From positions 1-26,771 of the forward strand of contig JBMHDM010000010.1 in the NCBI GenBank assembly GCA_049889395.1: a stretch of 26,771 nucleotides of DNA, given 5' to 3'. Source of the stretch: UBA3537 sp049889395. GTDB taxonomy: Bacteria > Bacteroidota > Bacteroidia > Flavobacteriales > Flavobacteriaceae. The position numbers were made by a program, and so were the translations under genes. Of the stretch, positions 15,363 to 23,077 are shown one piece after another; positions within the stretch are counted from its first letter, which is position 1, and every line of letters begins with the position of its first letter. Below the pieces are notes generated by a model. That model was not told the DNA's origin and made no database searches. It worked only from the letters and a program-made list of their open reading frames with translations.

Positions 15363-17390
15363 TTATAGATCATTGAAGGATTCTAAGCCACATTTTAAAA
15401 AAGCCTCATAGTCGTTTTGATCAGGTGTATATCCAACAGGCGGCGTAAGAATGGTTTTGGCATCTGGGCTTAACAGTACATAATAGGGTTGAGAGTTGGA
15501 CTGAAAAAATTCAGTCTGAAAATGGGCCCATTTGTGACCAAAATTCTCCAACGTACGAACACCCCCATCTGTGCGCTTAACTGTTAATTGTTGGTCGGTA
15601 GGCACGGGGCTTTTGTCATCAACATAAAGTGAAATTAAAACATACTTCTCTTCAAAATAAGGACTGATGGTCGGCAATGGCCAAACATGCTCCTCCATTT
15701 TTCTGCAATTAACACATGCATAGCCCGTGAAGTCTAGTAGTATAGGTTTATTAACTGATTGTGCATAAGAAATTCCTTCTTTTAAGTCCTTAAAACAGTT
15801 AAAATCATTTGGACAGTCGTTGGGATAAATCAAACTATACCCTACAGGGGGTGCCAGACCACTTAAAAGCGTCAATGGGGTGAATGTTTTTGTGGTGGAA
15901 TTTACACGAAATCCTGACCCAAGATAAATAACAAAGGCCATAACCAAAATTCCTGAACTAATTCTAAAAAAAGAAAAATGCTTCACTGGGCTGTCGTGAG
16001 GAAACCTAATTTTTCCAAAGACATACAACGCTAACGCTAAAAAAATTATAATCCACAGACCCAGAAAAACTTCGATAGTTAGAATACCCCAGTGTTGCAC
16101 CAAATCGGCATTAGATAGAAATTTAAAGGCCAATGCAAGTTCCAAAAATCCAAGGACAACTTTGGTGGTATTTAACCATCCCCCAGATTTTGGCAAAGCT
16201 TTTAGCATATTAGGGAACATAGCAAAAAGAGCAAACGGTAGTCCTAGAGCAACTCCAAAACCACCCATCCCAGCCGTCAATTGCCACGCTCCACCATCTG
16301 AAGATAGAGATCCCGCTAGCAAAGACCCAAGGATGGGGCCCGTACACGAAAAAGATACAATAGACAATGTTAGTGCCATGAAAAACACCCCAAAAACGCC
16401 TCCGATTCCTTCCCCTTTACTAGTTACAGTTGTCCAACTGGCAGGCAGGGTTAACTCGTAGTAACCAAAGAAAGAAAAGGCAAAAAACACAAAGATTAGG
16501 AAGAAAATAATATTCAACCAAACATTGGTTGAAATCTCATTGAGTATATCTGGATTTACAGAGTCTAATAAATGAAATGGTACGCTCAGAATCAAATACA
16601 CTAAAACAATAAAAATACCATACAAAATGGCTTTAGATAGGCCTGACTGGGTAGAAGTCGTATTCTTTTTGGTGAAAAAACTGACCGTTAATGGAATCAT
16701 TGGGAAGACACAAGGAGTCAGTAAAGCCAAAAGACCGCCCAAAAATCCCAAACCAAAAATTCGCCATAGTGAATTTTTACCCTTCAAATCCTTGTCCAAT
16801 CCCAAAGAATCATACTCGCAAGAGGTTTCCACTTCTTGAAATACTCCTGGATCCATACCGTAAAGAGTTTGATTAGCATTCTTTGTTACTGGACCTTGTT
16901 TAATCTCAGAGGAATCCGCTAAAGTTAGACCATCCGTTTTATTAAACTCTAAAGTGAAAGGGTTATCAGGTTTGTAAGTACACTTGGTGTCATCGCAGGT
17001 CATGTATTCAATGTTACCACTAAAAACAAAATCCTCAGTATTAATAATCTTGAGGCGTTGTCTAAACTTGGCTTCAGCGTAAAATTTTGAAACAGTCATA
17101 TCAAAAACAGGATCATTTTTTGTAACCTTGTTCTGATTTAACTCTTTTGTATTTCCAACGAGTGATACGTTTGGAGAGTCATTGAAAGTAAAAATAGTGG
17201 GCAGGGGTCCACCATCCTCAACTTCTTGTGAGTAAATGGCCCAGTTGGGATCAATTTTGGCTTTAAACTCTACCGTGTATTCTGTTTCGGAATGTTTTTC
17301 GGTGCTTAATTCCCATTTGACCGGATTAACTATTTGTGAAAAACCATATACGCTAAGTAAGAGGCAGATAGATGAAATAAATTGTTTCAT
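15363..17390 (-). CDS. dsbD: Thiol:disulfide interchange protein DsbD
   Basis: DsbD carries electrons from cytosolic thioredoxin across the inner membrane to periplasmic thiol proteins. The 675-residue protein has all three parts. After a signal peptide (GFSQ near residue 19) comes a periplasmic alpha domain with the redox pair C132/C137 (TCDDTKC). An eight-segment membrane domain follows, with C227 in LLTPCVFPMIP and C349 in SFSCTGPILG. The C-terminal thioredoxin-like domain has the active site GYACVNC, C559 and C562. All six working cysteines are therefore present. Sequence neighbours HupE-like and dCMP deaminase lie downstream on the same strand. The upstream gene hxlR is closed by a strong terminator, so dsbD has its own promoter. 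Confidence 0.95.
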   Translation of the reverse strand: MKQFISSICLLLSVYGFSQIVNPVKWELSTEKHSETEYTVEFKAKIDPNWAIYSQEVEDGGPLPTIFTFNDSPNVSLVGNTKELNQNKVTKNDPVFDMTVSKFYAEAKFRQRLKIINTEDFVFSGNIEYMTCDDTKCTYKPDNPFTLEFNKTDGLTLADSSEIKQGPVTKNANQTLYGMDPGVFQEVETSCEYDSLGLDKDLKGKNSLWRIFGLGFLGGLLALLTPCVFPMIPLTVSFFTKKNTTSTQSGLSKAILYGIFIVLVYLILSVPFHLLDSVNPDILNEISTNVWLNIIFFLIFVFFAFSFFGYYELTLPASWTTVTSKGEGIGGVFGVFFMALTLSIVSFSCTGPILGSLLAGSLSSDGGAWQLTAGMGGFGVALGLPFALFAMFPNMLKALPKSGGWLNTTKVVLGFLELALAFKFLSNADLVQHWGILTIEVFLGLWIIIFLALALYVFGKIRFPHDSPVKHFSFFRISSGILVMAFVIYLGSGFRVNSTTKTFTPLTLLSGLAPPVGYSLIYPNDCPNDFNCFKDLKEGISYAQSVNKPILLDFTGYACVNCRKMEEHVWPLPTISPYFEEKYVLISLYVDDKSPVPTDQQLTVKRTDGGVRTLENFGHKWAHFQTEFFQSNSQPYYVLLSPDAKTILTPPVGYTPDQNDYEAFLKCGLESFNDL

Positions 17391-17431
17391 ATTTGAGGAT
17401 TTAGGCGGTTTATTAACTTCACAAATTACCG

Positions 17432-17463
17432 AAAAAATAGCATAGTTTCCAACTATGCTATTT
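17432..17463 (-). terminator. Rho-independent terminator of hxlR
   Basis: A perfect 13-bp stem AAATAGCATAGTT/AACTATGCTATTT with a 3-nt loop is followed on the minus strand by a run of six T. It lies 45 bp after the hxlR stop and insulates dsbD. Confidence 0.9.
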
Positions 17464-17507
17464 GGCGTAACGATTAACCTATTAACATCGGTTTGTTTTA
17501 AGAAAAA

Positions 17508-17936
17508 CTAGTGTAAAAATTCTGCCCTTAACGCCTTGTATTCTAAAGTTGTTTCTGAAATATATTCTTTTGCTGTCATATTATCTGAGTCTGAAAAAAT
17601 TTGCTGACCTATTGGTCCAAATTCTTTATTCAGGTTGCGTCGACTCCATTGCATCATTTCATAAATGACTGGGTATAAATCTATCCCAGCATCTGTCAAG
17701 TAATAAATTTTTGTTTTATTGTCGTGAGGCAACTTGGTGACGCTGATAATTTGGTGTTCTGTTAGAAGCTCTAGTCTGTTTGAAAGAATATTGGTTGCTA
17801 TTTTTTCTTTGGATTTTGTAAACTCGGTAAATGTTTTCTTACCCAGGAACAGATCTCTAATGATGATTAAAGACCATTTATCTCCGATAATGTCCAATAC
17901 ACTAGTTAGCGGGCAATTGGATCTATTTTTTTTCAT
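17508..17936 (-). CDS. HxlR-family winged-helix transcriptional regulator
   Basis: The 142-residue protein has the HxlR hallmarks: N-terminal Cys8 in SNCPLTSVLDIIGDKWS, then IIRDLFLGKKTFTEF, and a winged-helix region with SNRLELLTEHQII and YYLTDAGIDLYPV. Family members sense redox or electrophile signals, often through the N-terminal cysteine, and bind palindromic operators. It is divergent from the GH16 gene, with a perfect palindrome in between, so it may control itself, that gene, or both. Confidence 0.92.
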   Translation of the reverse strand: MKKNRSNCPLTSVLDIIGDKWSLIIIRDLFLGKKTFTEFTKSKEKIATNILSNRLELLTEHQIISVTKLPHDNKTKIYYLTDAGIDLYPVIYEMMQWSRRNLNKEFGPIGQQIFSDSDNMTAKEYISETTLEYKALRAEFLH

Positions 17937-17955
17937 TGTTTGTAAATTACTTGCA

Positions 17956-17986
17956 CAAAGCTATTAATATTGAATCATTTTTACAA
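17956..17986 (-). promoter_or_regulatory. Promoter of hxlR
   Basis: The minus-strand -7 element TAGCTTTG (17956-17963) and TTG (17984-17986), separated by 20 bp, match the Bacteroidota consensus. Transcription should start near 17949, just before the ATG at 17936. Confidence 0.65.
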
Positions 17987-17990
17987 TTTT

Positions 17991-18005
17991 TTAACGATAC
18001 GTTAA
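17991..18005. promoter_or_regulatory. Perfect palindrome, candidate HxlR operator
   Basis: TTAACG-ATA-CGTTAA is a perfect 6+3+6 palindrome. It sits 4 bp upstream of the hxlR -33 element, inside the hxlR/GH16 divergent region. Assignment to HxlR is inferred from position. Confidence 0.45.
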
Positions 18006-18045
18006 TAATTATAAATGTAGTACAGGATAATCGTTTTACTAATTG

Positions 18046-18053
18046 TATTTTTG
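18046..18053 (+). promoter_or_regulatory. Candidate -7 element of the GH16 gene
   Basis: TATTTTTG matches TAnnTTTG and ends 17 bp before the ATG at 18071. No good TTG is seen at the expected distance, which would fit a promoter that needs an activator. Confidence 0.4.
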
Positions 18054-18070
18054 AAAACCAATTTAGATGT

Positions 18071-19624
18071 ATGAGATATTTCTTTATTATTTTGTTGACA
18101 ATTTGTGGACCTAAAATTTCGGACGCTCAGGAGTTGCCACTAACTTTTGAAAACAATCAGGATCTTTTTACAGGTTTTGGCAATTGTGTCTTTTACACCC
18201 AAGCCGATCCAATTGACAGCTCCAATACTGTTGGAGTTATTCAAAATTCAGGGAATAATTTATTTGAAGGTATTTTTTTGGATTTACACCCTAACGCCAA
18301 CTTCGACAACTCCAAATTGATCGGATTTGATTTTTATTCTAACACAGGACAAAATACAACCATTCAAGTCAAATTTGAGGGAAGTGACTCCGGTTTTGGG
18401 GATGCCTTTTTAGAGGCTACTGTGCCAGGAAACGGCTGGTCTAATGTACAACTCGATTTTTCACAGGCCAACATTATTGGCCAATCGGGAATGCAAAGTA
18501 TTAGTGGAAATTTTTCTAGAATTGCCATTTTTGTAGGTCCAAATCAGTTTCTTTCAGGGACTTTCTTCATCGATAATATTGAAGGTGGCGAGAGTACCCC
18601 TCTCGTATTTGATGAGTTAATTTGGAGTGATGAATTTAACGACTATTCTGGAAGCCCTGATCCTACAAAATGGCATCATCAGGTGATCCCGATTATTAAT
18701 GGCAACTCTTGGGCTAATGGAGAGGAACAACACTACACAGCAAATAGCTCAAATTCTTACGTCAGTAACGGAACGTTAAAAATTAAAGCCATAAAACAGA
18801 ATTACATTTACAATGGCGTATCGAAAAGCTATACCTCTGCCCGCTTGAATTCAAAATTCGCCTTTAAATACGGAAGAGTAGATGTTCGAGCAAAATTGCC
18901 TTCTTCAAACGGAACTTGGCCTGCCATTTGGACCTTGGGGGCAAACATTAATGAAGTCGGAAATTATTTTGGAAACGCCTATGGAAGTGTAGGCTGGCCC
19001 GATTGTGGTGAAATTGACATCATGGAGCAAAATGGCTGGAATAAAAATATTACTTATGCTTACATGCACTACAGAAACAGCAGTACTGGCGATTACGAAA
19101 ATACAGGAACAACAACTCCTATTTCTGACTCTAGCGACTCCTTTCATCTTTATTCGTTGATATGGACTGAAAATATTATTCAGATTTTACTAGACGATAT
19201 GGTATTTTTTGAAAGACAAAATACAGATGACATTCCTTACGATAACTTACATTACATTTTATTGAACATTGCTATGGGCGGTAATTTGGGTGGTGAAATT
19301 CCTGCCAATTTTACAGAAGATGTTATGGAAATAGACTATGTAAGGGTATATCAACAAAGTAATTTAGGGTTAGATCAATCGGTAGTCAAAACCTTCACAA
19401 TTTACCCGAATCCCACCTCGAATTTGGTCCAGATTAAGCTTCGGCCTATTGATTTGATATCTAACCTATCCGTAGTTGACGCAACGGGTAAATTGGTGAT
19501 CAAGCGCAATGATATTAATACCACAAAAATAACATTGGACGTTTCATCACTAAACTCAGGCGTATATATTGTTAGAATCCAAACTTCATCAAATATTTTG
19601 ACAAAACGACTAATTATAAAATAA
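18071..19624 (+). CDS. Secreted GH16 beta-glucanase (probable laminarinase) with T9SS sorting domain
   Basis: The enzyme should cleave beta-1,3 (or mixed beta-1,3/1,4) glucans outside the cell. I place the start at ATG 18071 because it gives a signal peptide, MRYFFIILLTICGPKISDAQ; a longer reading from 17936 places 45 unlikely residues before it. The protein is then 517 residues. Residues about 23-172 resemble a carbohydrate-binding beta-sandwich ending FFIDNIEGG. The GH16 domain spans about 180-428, with the catalytic motif EIDIME: E314 nucleophile, D316 and E319 acid/base. A C-terminal T9SS type A sorting domain covers about 441-517 (FTIYPNPTSN). Laminarin is the likely substrate given the motif, but agarase or carrageenase members of GH16 cannot be fully excluded. 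No polysaccharide-utilisation locus surrounds it. Confidence 0.92.
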   Translation: MRYFFIILLTICGPKISDAQELPLTFENNQDLFTGFGNCVFYTQADPIDSSNTVGVIQNSGNNLFEGIFLDLHPNANFDNSKLIGFDFYSNTGQNTTIQVKFEGSDSGFGDAFLEATVPGNGWSNVQLDFSQANIIGQSGMQSISGNFSRIAIFVGPNQFLSGTFFIDNIEGGESTPLVFDELIWSDEFNDYSGSPDPTKWHHQVIPIINGNSWANGEEQHYTANSSNSYVSNGTLKIKAIKQNYIYNGVSKSYTSARLNSKFAFKYGRVDVRAKLPSSNGTWPAIWTLGANINEVGNYFGNAYGSVGWPDCGEIDIMEQNGWNKNITYAYMHYRNSSTGDYENTGTTTPISDSSDSFHLYSLIWTENIIQILLDDMVFFERQNTDDIPYDNLHYILLNIAMGGNLGGEIPANFTEDVMEIDYVRVYQQSNLGLDQSVVKTFTIYPNPTSNLVQIKLRPIDLISNLSVVDATGKLVIKRNDINTTKITLDVSSLNSGVYIVRIQTSSNILTKRLIIK

Positions 19625-19654
19625 AAAATGCCCAACTTATAAGTTAGGCATTTT
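19625..19654. terminator. Bidirectional terminator between GH16 and tRNA-Pro
   Basis: The stem AAAATGCC/GGCATTTT encloses the palindrome AACTTATAAGTT, giving a long hairpin with one mismatch. It serves the GH16 gene on plus and the tRNA gene on minus. Confidence 0.8.
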
Positions 19655-19658
19655 GTAG

Positions 19659-19733
19659 TCGGGATGACAGGATTTGAACCTGCGACCACACGGCCCCCAG
19701 CCGTGTACGCTAACCGGACTGCGCCACATCCCG
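19659..19733 (-). tRNA. tRNA-Pro (anticodon GGG)
   Basis: The minus strand folds as a full cloverleaf of 75 nt. The acceptor stem is CGGGATG/CATCCCG, the D stem GCGC/GCGT, and the anticodon stem CACGG/CCGTG with loop CTGGGGG, anticodon GGG, followed by G37. The T arm is GCAGG-TTCAAAT-CCTGT and the discriminator is A73. CCA is not encoded. Confidence 0.95.
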
Positions 19734-19746
19734 TTTTTTGGAGGAG

Positions 19747-19778
19747 CAAATCTATTTATTTTATATGAATTTCTGCAA
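19747..19778 (-). promoter_or_regulatory. Promoter of tRNA-Pro
   Basis: The minus-strand TAGATTTG (19747-19754) and TTG (19776-19778), 21 bp apart, match the consensus. The predicted start is a few bases before the mature tRNA 5' end at 19733. Confidence 0.65.
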
Positions 19779-19816
19779 TAAAAATCAAAAAATAGTACCT
19801 TTATTAAAAATTAACA

Positions 19817-19999
19817 ATGGAACAGAAAACACCCACAATTCAGATTACTGCAACGGGAAAAGTCGTTGTAACCAATGCCAAACAAATTACACTTTTAGAT
19901 GCAGATGGTCAAATTATTCCAACTCGAAATCGATTTTCATTATGTAATTGTGGCAAAACTTTAGAGGCTCCTTTTTGTGATGGTGCCCATAAAAATTAG
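19817..19999 (+). CDS. CDGSH-type iron-sulfur protein
   Basis: The 60-residue protein carries the mitoNEET-type cluster ligands C43, C45, C54 and H58 with spacing C-x-C-x8-C-x3-H (in CNCGKTLEAPFCDGAH). These residues bind a redox-active, pH-labile 2Fe-2S cluster. It has no signal peptide or membrane anchor, so it should be cytosolic. The N-terminal half is a short beta-rich region. Specific partners are not evident. The gene stands alone between the tRNA and the convergent acr3. Confidence 0.9.
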   Translation: MEQKTPTIQITATGKVVVTNAKQITLLDADGQIIPTRNRFSLCNCGKTLEAPFCDGAHKN

Positions 20000-20019
20000 A
20001 CTATTAATAATTCTATTGT

Positions 20020-21060
20020 CTACTTAAAATATTTTTGGCGCAACCAAAAGGACACTTTAACCAATAAAATAAGGGCTGGAACTTCTACTAGTGGCCCAAT
20101 CACGCCAGCGAAAGCTTGACCCGAATTTAACCCAAATACGCCAATGGCTACCGCAATAGCTAACTCGAAGTTATTCCCTGCAGCTGTAAAAGCAACTGAA
20201 GCAGTCTTGTCATAATTGGCCCCCATTGCTTTGGTCAAAAAGAATCCTATGATGAACATCAGAGAAAAATAAATCAAAAGAGGGACAGCTATAATTAATA
20301 CATCCATAGGGAGTTCGACAATGAGTTCCCCTTTTAGTGAAAACATAATTATGATGGTGAACAACAACGCTATAAGGGTTAGTGGAGATATTTTTGGGAT
20401 AAATATTTGGGCATACCAAGATTCCCCCTTGAGCTTAATTAATATTTGACGAGTTAGTATCCCCAATAAGAAAGGAATACCTAAATATATAACTACACTT
20501 TCTGCGACAGTGCCAATTGAAATATCAACTATGGCGCCATCGAACCCAAAATAAGGGGGTAAAACAGTTATAAAAATCCAGGCATAAAAACTATAGGCAA
20601 ACACTTGAAAAAGACTGTTTAGTGCCACTAATGCTGCGCCATATTCTGTACTGCCCTCTGCCAAATCATTCCAAACTAAAACCATGGCGATACATCGCGC
20701 CAAACCAATTAAGATAAGACCCACCATGTAAGCGGGATAGTCTTTTAAAAATATGATGGCCAGCCCAAACATCAATACTGGACCAATAACCCAATTTAAT
20801 AACAAAGAAATAGATAAAATTTTGGTATTCTGAAAGACCTTTGGTAAAAGCGAATAATTAACTTTAGCCAACGGGGGATACATCATAACTATGAGCCCAA
20901 TTGCTATTGGAACATTTGTCGTACCACTACTCATGGCATTGATTGTTTCTGGAATTGATGGTATATAATACCCCAACCCAACACCAATGGCCATAGCTAC
21001 AAAAATCCACAGCGTAAGGTTTTTGTCCAAGAAACTTAATTTTTTTTTAGTCACAATCAA
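20020..21060 (-). CDS. acr3: ACR3-family arsenite efflux permease
   Basis: This inner-membrane protein of 346 residues exports arsenite. It has about ten membrane segments, and the conserved functional cysteine is C123 in LARCIAMVLVWNDLA. The segment TAAGNNFELAIAVAIGVFG near residue 300 carries the conserved Asn-Asn-Phe-Glu motif of the family. The start overlaps the end of the arsenate reductase gene by 14 bp, which suggests translational coupling in the arsR-arsC-acr3 unit. Confidence 0.95.
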   Translation of the reverse strand: MIVTKKKLSFLDKNLTLWIFVAMAIGVGLGYYIPSIPETINAMSSGTTNVPIAIGLIVMMYPPLAKVNYSLLPKVFQNTKILSISLLLNWVIGPVLMFGLAIIFLKDYPAYMVGLILIGLARCIAMVLVWNDLAEGSTEYGAALVALNSLFQVFAYSFYAWIFITVLPPYFGFDGAIVDISIGTVAESVVIYLGIPFLLGILTRQILIKLKGESWYAQIFIPKISPLTLIALLFTIIIMFSLKGELIVELPMDVLIIAVPLLIYFSLMFIIGFFLTKAMGANYDKTASVAFTAAGNNFELAIAVAIGVFGLNSGQAFAGVIGPLVEVPALILLVKVSFWLRQKYFK

Positions 21061-21673
21061 TTTTTTTAATTTTTGAAAAGATATATTTTAGTTCTGTTGC
21101 GATTTGAAGGCTTCTTTCTAAATATTTTTCGTTCTGCTGCGGGGTGTTATCAAATGCTTTTGGATCTTCATATGTCATTGAGAATCTAGCTTCAGCACCG
21201 CTAACAATGGGGCAACCCTCATCTGCCGATGAGCAAGTCATAATGGCTGCAAACCCTGAAGAAGGGTTAAAAGAGCTATCAAAAGATTTTGAAAATCCAA
21301 TGACAGGGTGGGAATTGGGGTCAAATTTGAGGGCGTAAATGGGATTATGGCTTTGTTCTAAAACTTGAATTTCAAATCCTGTGTTGGACAAAGTTTCTGC
21401 TACAGCAGAAAATAGAGCCGTACTTTCGGTACCTCCAGAATAACAATAGACATTTTTAATCTTATAAAAATGCGCCATAGTTTGGGCCCAAATTTGTGAT
21501 AAATGGCTACGGCGAGAATTATGAGTACAAATGAAATTAAGACGAACAACAGCGTTAGAATTTATCTTGGCTTGAATATAATCCGCCAAAGGGTGTAAGA
21601 CTAGTTTTCGAGATTCTGAAATATCTGTCTCGTCTAATCGCTCAATTTGATCTTGAATGGGTTGATAAAGCAT
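21047..21673 (-). CDS. Arsenate reductase, LMW-phosphatase/thioredoxin type
   Basis: The enzyme should reduce arsenate to arsenite for export by ACR3. In 208 residues it has the phosphatase-like P-loop CTHNSRR (C49-x5-R55), the relay pair C147 and C154 in TCSSADEGC (C-x6-C, as in thioredoxin-coupled ArsC), and the catalytic DP at D170-P171 in YEDPKAFDN. The protein is longer than the roughly 130-residue S. aureus enzyme: about 40 residues precede the P-loop and a longer middle section is present. The extended form is a Bacteroidota-style variant; phosphotyrosine phosphatase activity is an alternative, but the cysteine pair and the ars context favour arsenate. It lies 16 bp after arsR. Confidence 0.9.
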   Translation of the reverse strand: MLYQPIQDQIERLDETDISESRKLVLHPLADYIQAKINSNAVVRLNFICTHNSRRSHLSQIWAQTMAHFYKIKNVYCYSGGTESTALFSAVAETLSNTGFEIQVLEQSHNPIYALKFDPNSHPVIGFSKSFDSSFNPSSGFAAIMTCSSADEGCPIVSGAEARFSMTYEDPKAFDNTPQQNEKYLERSLQIATELKYIFSKIKKIDCD

Positions 21674-21689
21674 GGAAGGGTCTTTAAGA

Positions 21690-22019
21690 TTAACAACACT
21701 GAGGCGTGTCCGTTTCTTGATTTAAAAAGTCGTTTAAGGTTTGTTTCATTTTGAGCCAGTTTTCAGGGTTTATACAATAACAAACACTGGTCCCTTCAAC
21801 AGTGCCTTGAATAAGACCAATCGTTTTTAATTCTTTGAGGTGTTGAGAAATCGTGGCCTGAGCCAACCCAATTTCCAGTACCAAATCGCCACAAACACAA
21901 CGATTAATTTTAAATAAATGTTGTAAAATGGCTACTCGTGCAGGGTGTCCCAAGACTTTGGACAATTGAGCAATATTGTTCTGATAATCCGAAAATATTT
22001 CTATTTTGGCAGTTCCCAT
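21690..22019 (-). CDS. arsR: ArsR-family metalloregulator
   Basis: This 109-residue winged-helix repressor should release DNA on binding arsenite. The fold is seen from VLGHPARVAILQHL through the recognition helix LAQATISQHLKELKTIGLI. C41 and C43 in NRCVCGDLV match the classical CVCDL sensor site of ArsR. Additional cysteines C80 and C82 (SVCYC) and the C-terminal CC could add a thiolate ligand. It heads the arsR-arsC-acr3 transcript and is divergent from a small membrane-protein gene. Confidence 0.94.
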   Translation of the reverse strand: MGTAKIEIFSDYQNNIAQLSKVLGHPARVAILQHLFKINRCVCGDLVLEIGLAQATISQHLKELKTIGLIQGTVEGTSVCYCINPENWLKMKQTLNDFLNQETDTPQCC

Positions 22020-22040
22020 TTAGAAGTTTTTATTTAATTG

Positions 22041-22061
22041 CAATATTACGATGAATATTTG
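22041..22061. promoter_or_regulatory. Candidate ArsR operator/promoter
   Basis: An imperfect inverted repeat CAATATT-N6-AATATTTG lies 22 bp before arsR. Its left half is also a 7-of-8 match to a minus-strand -7 element (TAATATTG), so repressor binding here would block the promoter. The right half gives a 7-of-8 match for the plus strand. Confidence 0.45.
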
Positions 22062-22093
22062 AAATCGAAAAAAAAGTTGTAAGTTTATATTCA

Positions 22094-22309
22094 GTGAAAG
22101 CAAAAAAACATATCGGTATTACCCTAGCCTCCATGGGGCTAGCTATTGCGTTGGGTGCTGTTGATTATCAGACCCATTCTGCATCTGACTTGTTTTTAAA
22201 CCCTGGAAATTTTGTAGCGTTGATAATTTATACACTACTTTTTATGGCTGTGAGTTACACTGGAATCTGGTTATGGCAATTGGCCAAGTCAGCCTTAAAA
22301 AAGGTTTAA
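22094..22309 (+). CDS. Small membrane protein divergent from arsR
   Basis: The frame starts at a GTG (22094) and encodes 71 residues; an ATG at codon 14 is an alternative but would cut into the first hydrophobic segment. Two membrane segments are visible, about residues 8-22 and 40-64, with Lys-rich ends (MKAKKH and LKKV). No family is recognised. It shares the operator region with arsR, so it may be arsenic-responsive, but this is only positional. Confidence 0.65.
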   Translation: MKAKKHIGITLASMGLAIALGAVDYQTHSASDLFLNPGNFVALIIYTLLFMAVSYTGIWLWQLAKSALKKV

Positions 22310-22381
22310 TCTATTTTAAAAATGAGTGACGATTTGCATCTTGTTTTGTCAAATTTTGTATGCTGTAGCGCCTTTCTTTAT

Positions 22382-22717
22382 CTATTTTAGACGATGGTCT
22401 TTGTCTTTTGGATGTGATTGATCTTTGACAGATTGGGCTTTTTTAGATATAATTTCTACAACGCCAAATTTACCCTTGTCGCCATACTTTTTTAAGGCAA
22501 TCTCCCCTTTTAGCACATGGATTTCAGCTATAGCAGAGGGCAACAATGTATCAATAGCACTAATAATAACGCCATCTAGCACATACAATGGATTAGGATT
22601 CGCTGCAAATGAATTGAGTTTTATGGTCTCTTTGTCGGTGTGAAATTTTGGGTTTGAGCAGCTTACTAGCCCAATACTAAATGTCGCAAATAATAGAAAA
22701 GAAAACTGATGCTTCAT
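22382..22717 (-). CDS. Stand-alone TonB-plug-like lipoprotein
   Basis: The 111-residue product has a lipoprotein signal peptide with Cys20 in GLVSC. Most of the mature part matches the plug-domain core of Bacteroidota TonB-dependent receptors: NPLYVLDGVII near residues 42-52, then IAEIHVLKGEIALKKYGDKGKFGVVEIISKK, which corresponds to the I-x-VLK-x-A-xx-YG-xxG-xGV-I-I-TK pattern. No barrel follows; the protein ends in a charged tail. Isolated plug-like domains occur on some Bacteroidota membrane proteins, but a free lipoprotein form is unusual. It is the last of three exactly abutting genes; its ATG follows the upstream TAG with no gap. Confidence 0.8.
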   Translation of the reverse strand: MKHQFSFLLFATFSIGLVSCSNPKFHTDKETIKLNSFAANPNPLYVLDGVIISAIDTLLPSAIAEIHVLKGEIALKKYGDKGKFGVVEIISKKAQSVKDQSHPKDKDHRLK

Positions 22718-23077
22718 CTAATCTTTAGAATAATAAATTTTGGCCATTGAAGGGTCAAGCGTTAGCGCGTCAAAATATAACTCACTGCCCTTAAGGAGTT
22801 TAATTTTAAAGGTTTCGCTGGGTTGGATCAAAATTTGTCGAGCAATTGCCCTTTGATTGCTAAATGCGCCACGCTTAATTCTAATATTAAAATCTTTGAT
22901 GCCTATGTTTTCAATAATAGCAAATGAGTAGTCTAGGTCTTGGTATGGATTAATTGTGGCGTCTTGGCCCTTTCCTTTTCCGAGCATACACATACTTTGT
23001 CCATCGTTTAATTCAAAAGTTTGAGACCAACTTAATTGGGCAACTGCCAAAAAACAAATTAATAATAGCGTTTTCAT
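22718..23077 (-). CDS. Secreted protein of unknown function
   Basis: The 119-residue product starts with a signal peptide ending LSWSQ. The mature part is mixed beta, with FELNDGQSMCMLGKGKGQD at the start and a beta-rich core (IRIKRGAFSNQ and FKIKLLKGSELYFD). A single Cys at about residue 30 is not at a lipobox. No family is recognised. Its ATG directly follows the TAA of the upstream lipoprotein gene and its own TAG is directly followed by the next ATG, so the three are surely cotranslated. Confidence 0.75.
   Translation of the reverse strand: MKTLLLICFLAVAQLSWSQTFELNDGQSMCMLGKGKGQDATINPYQDLDYSFAIIENIGIKDFNIRIKRGAFSNQRAIARQILIQPSETFKIKLLKGSELYFDALTLDPSMAKIYYSKD

Noticed and set aside
16162..16461. 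Plus-strand open frame inside dsbD
   Set aside because: It is antisense to the membrane domain of a complete DsbD whose catalytic residues are all present.
17468..17486. TAAC repeats (three copies) downstream of hxlR
   Set aside because: The spacing is 7 and 8 bp, not 11, and they lie after a stop codon without a promoter; probably chance.
19997..20022. TAGAC/GTCTA inverted repeat between the CDGSH gene and acr3
   Set aside because: Only a 5-bp stem with a 16-nt loop; too weak to call a terminator.
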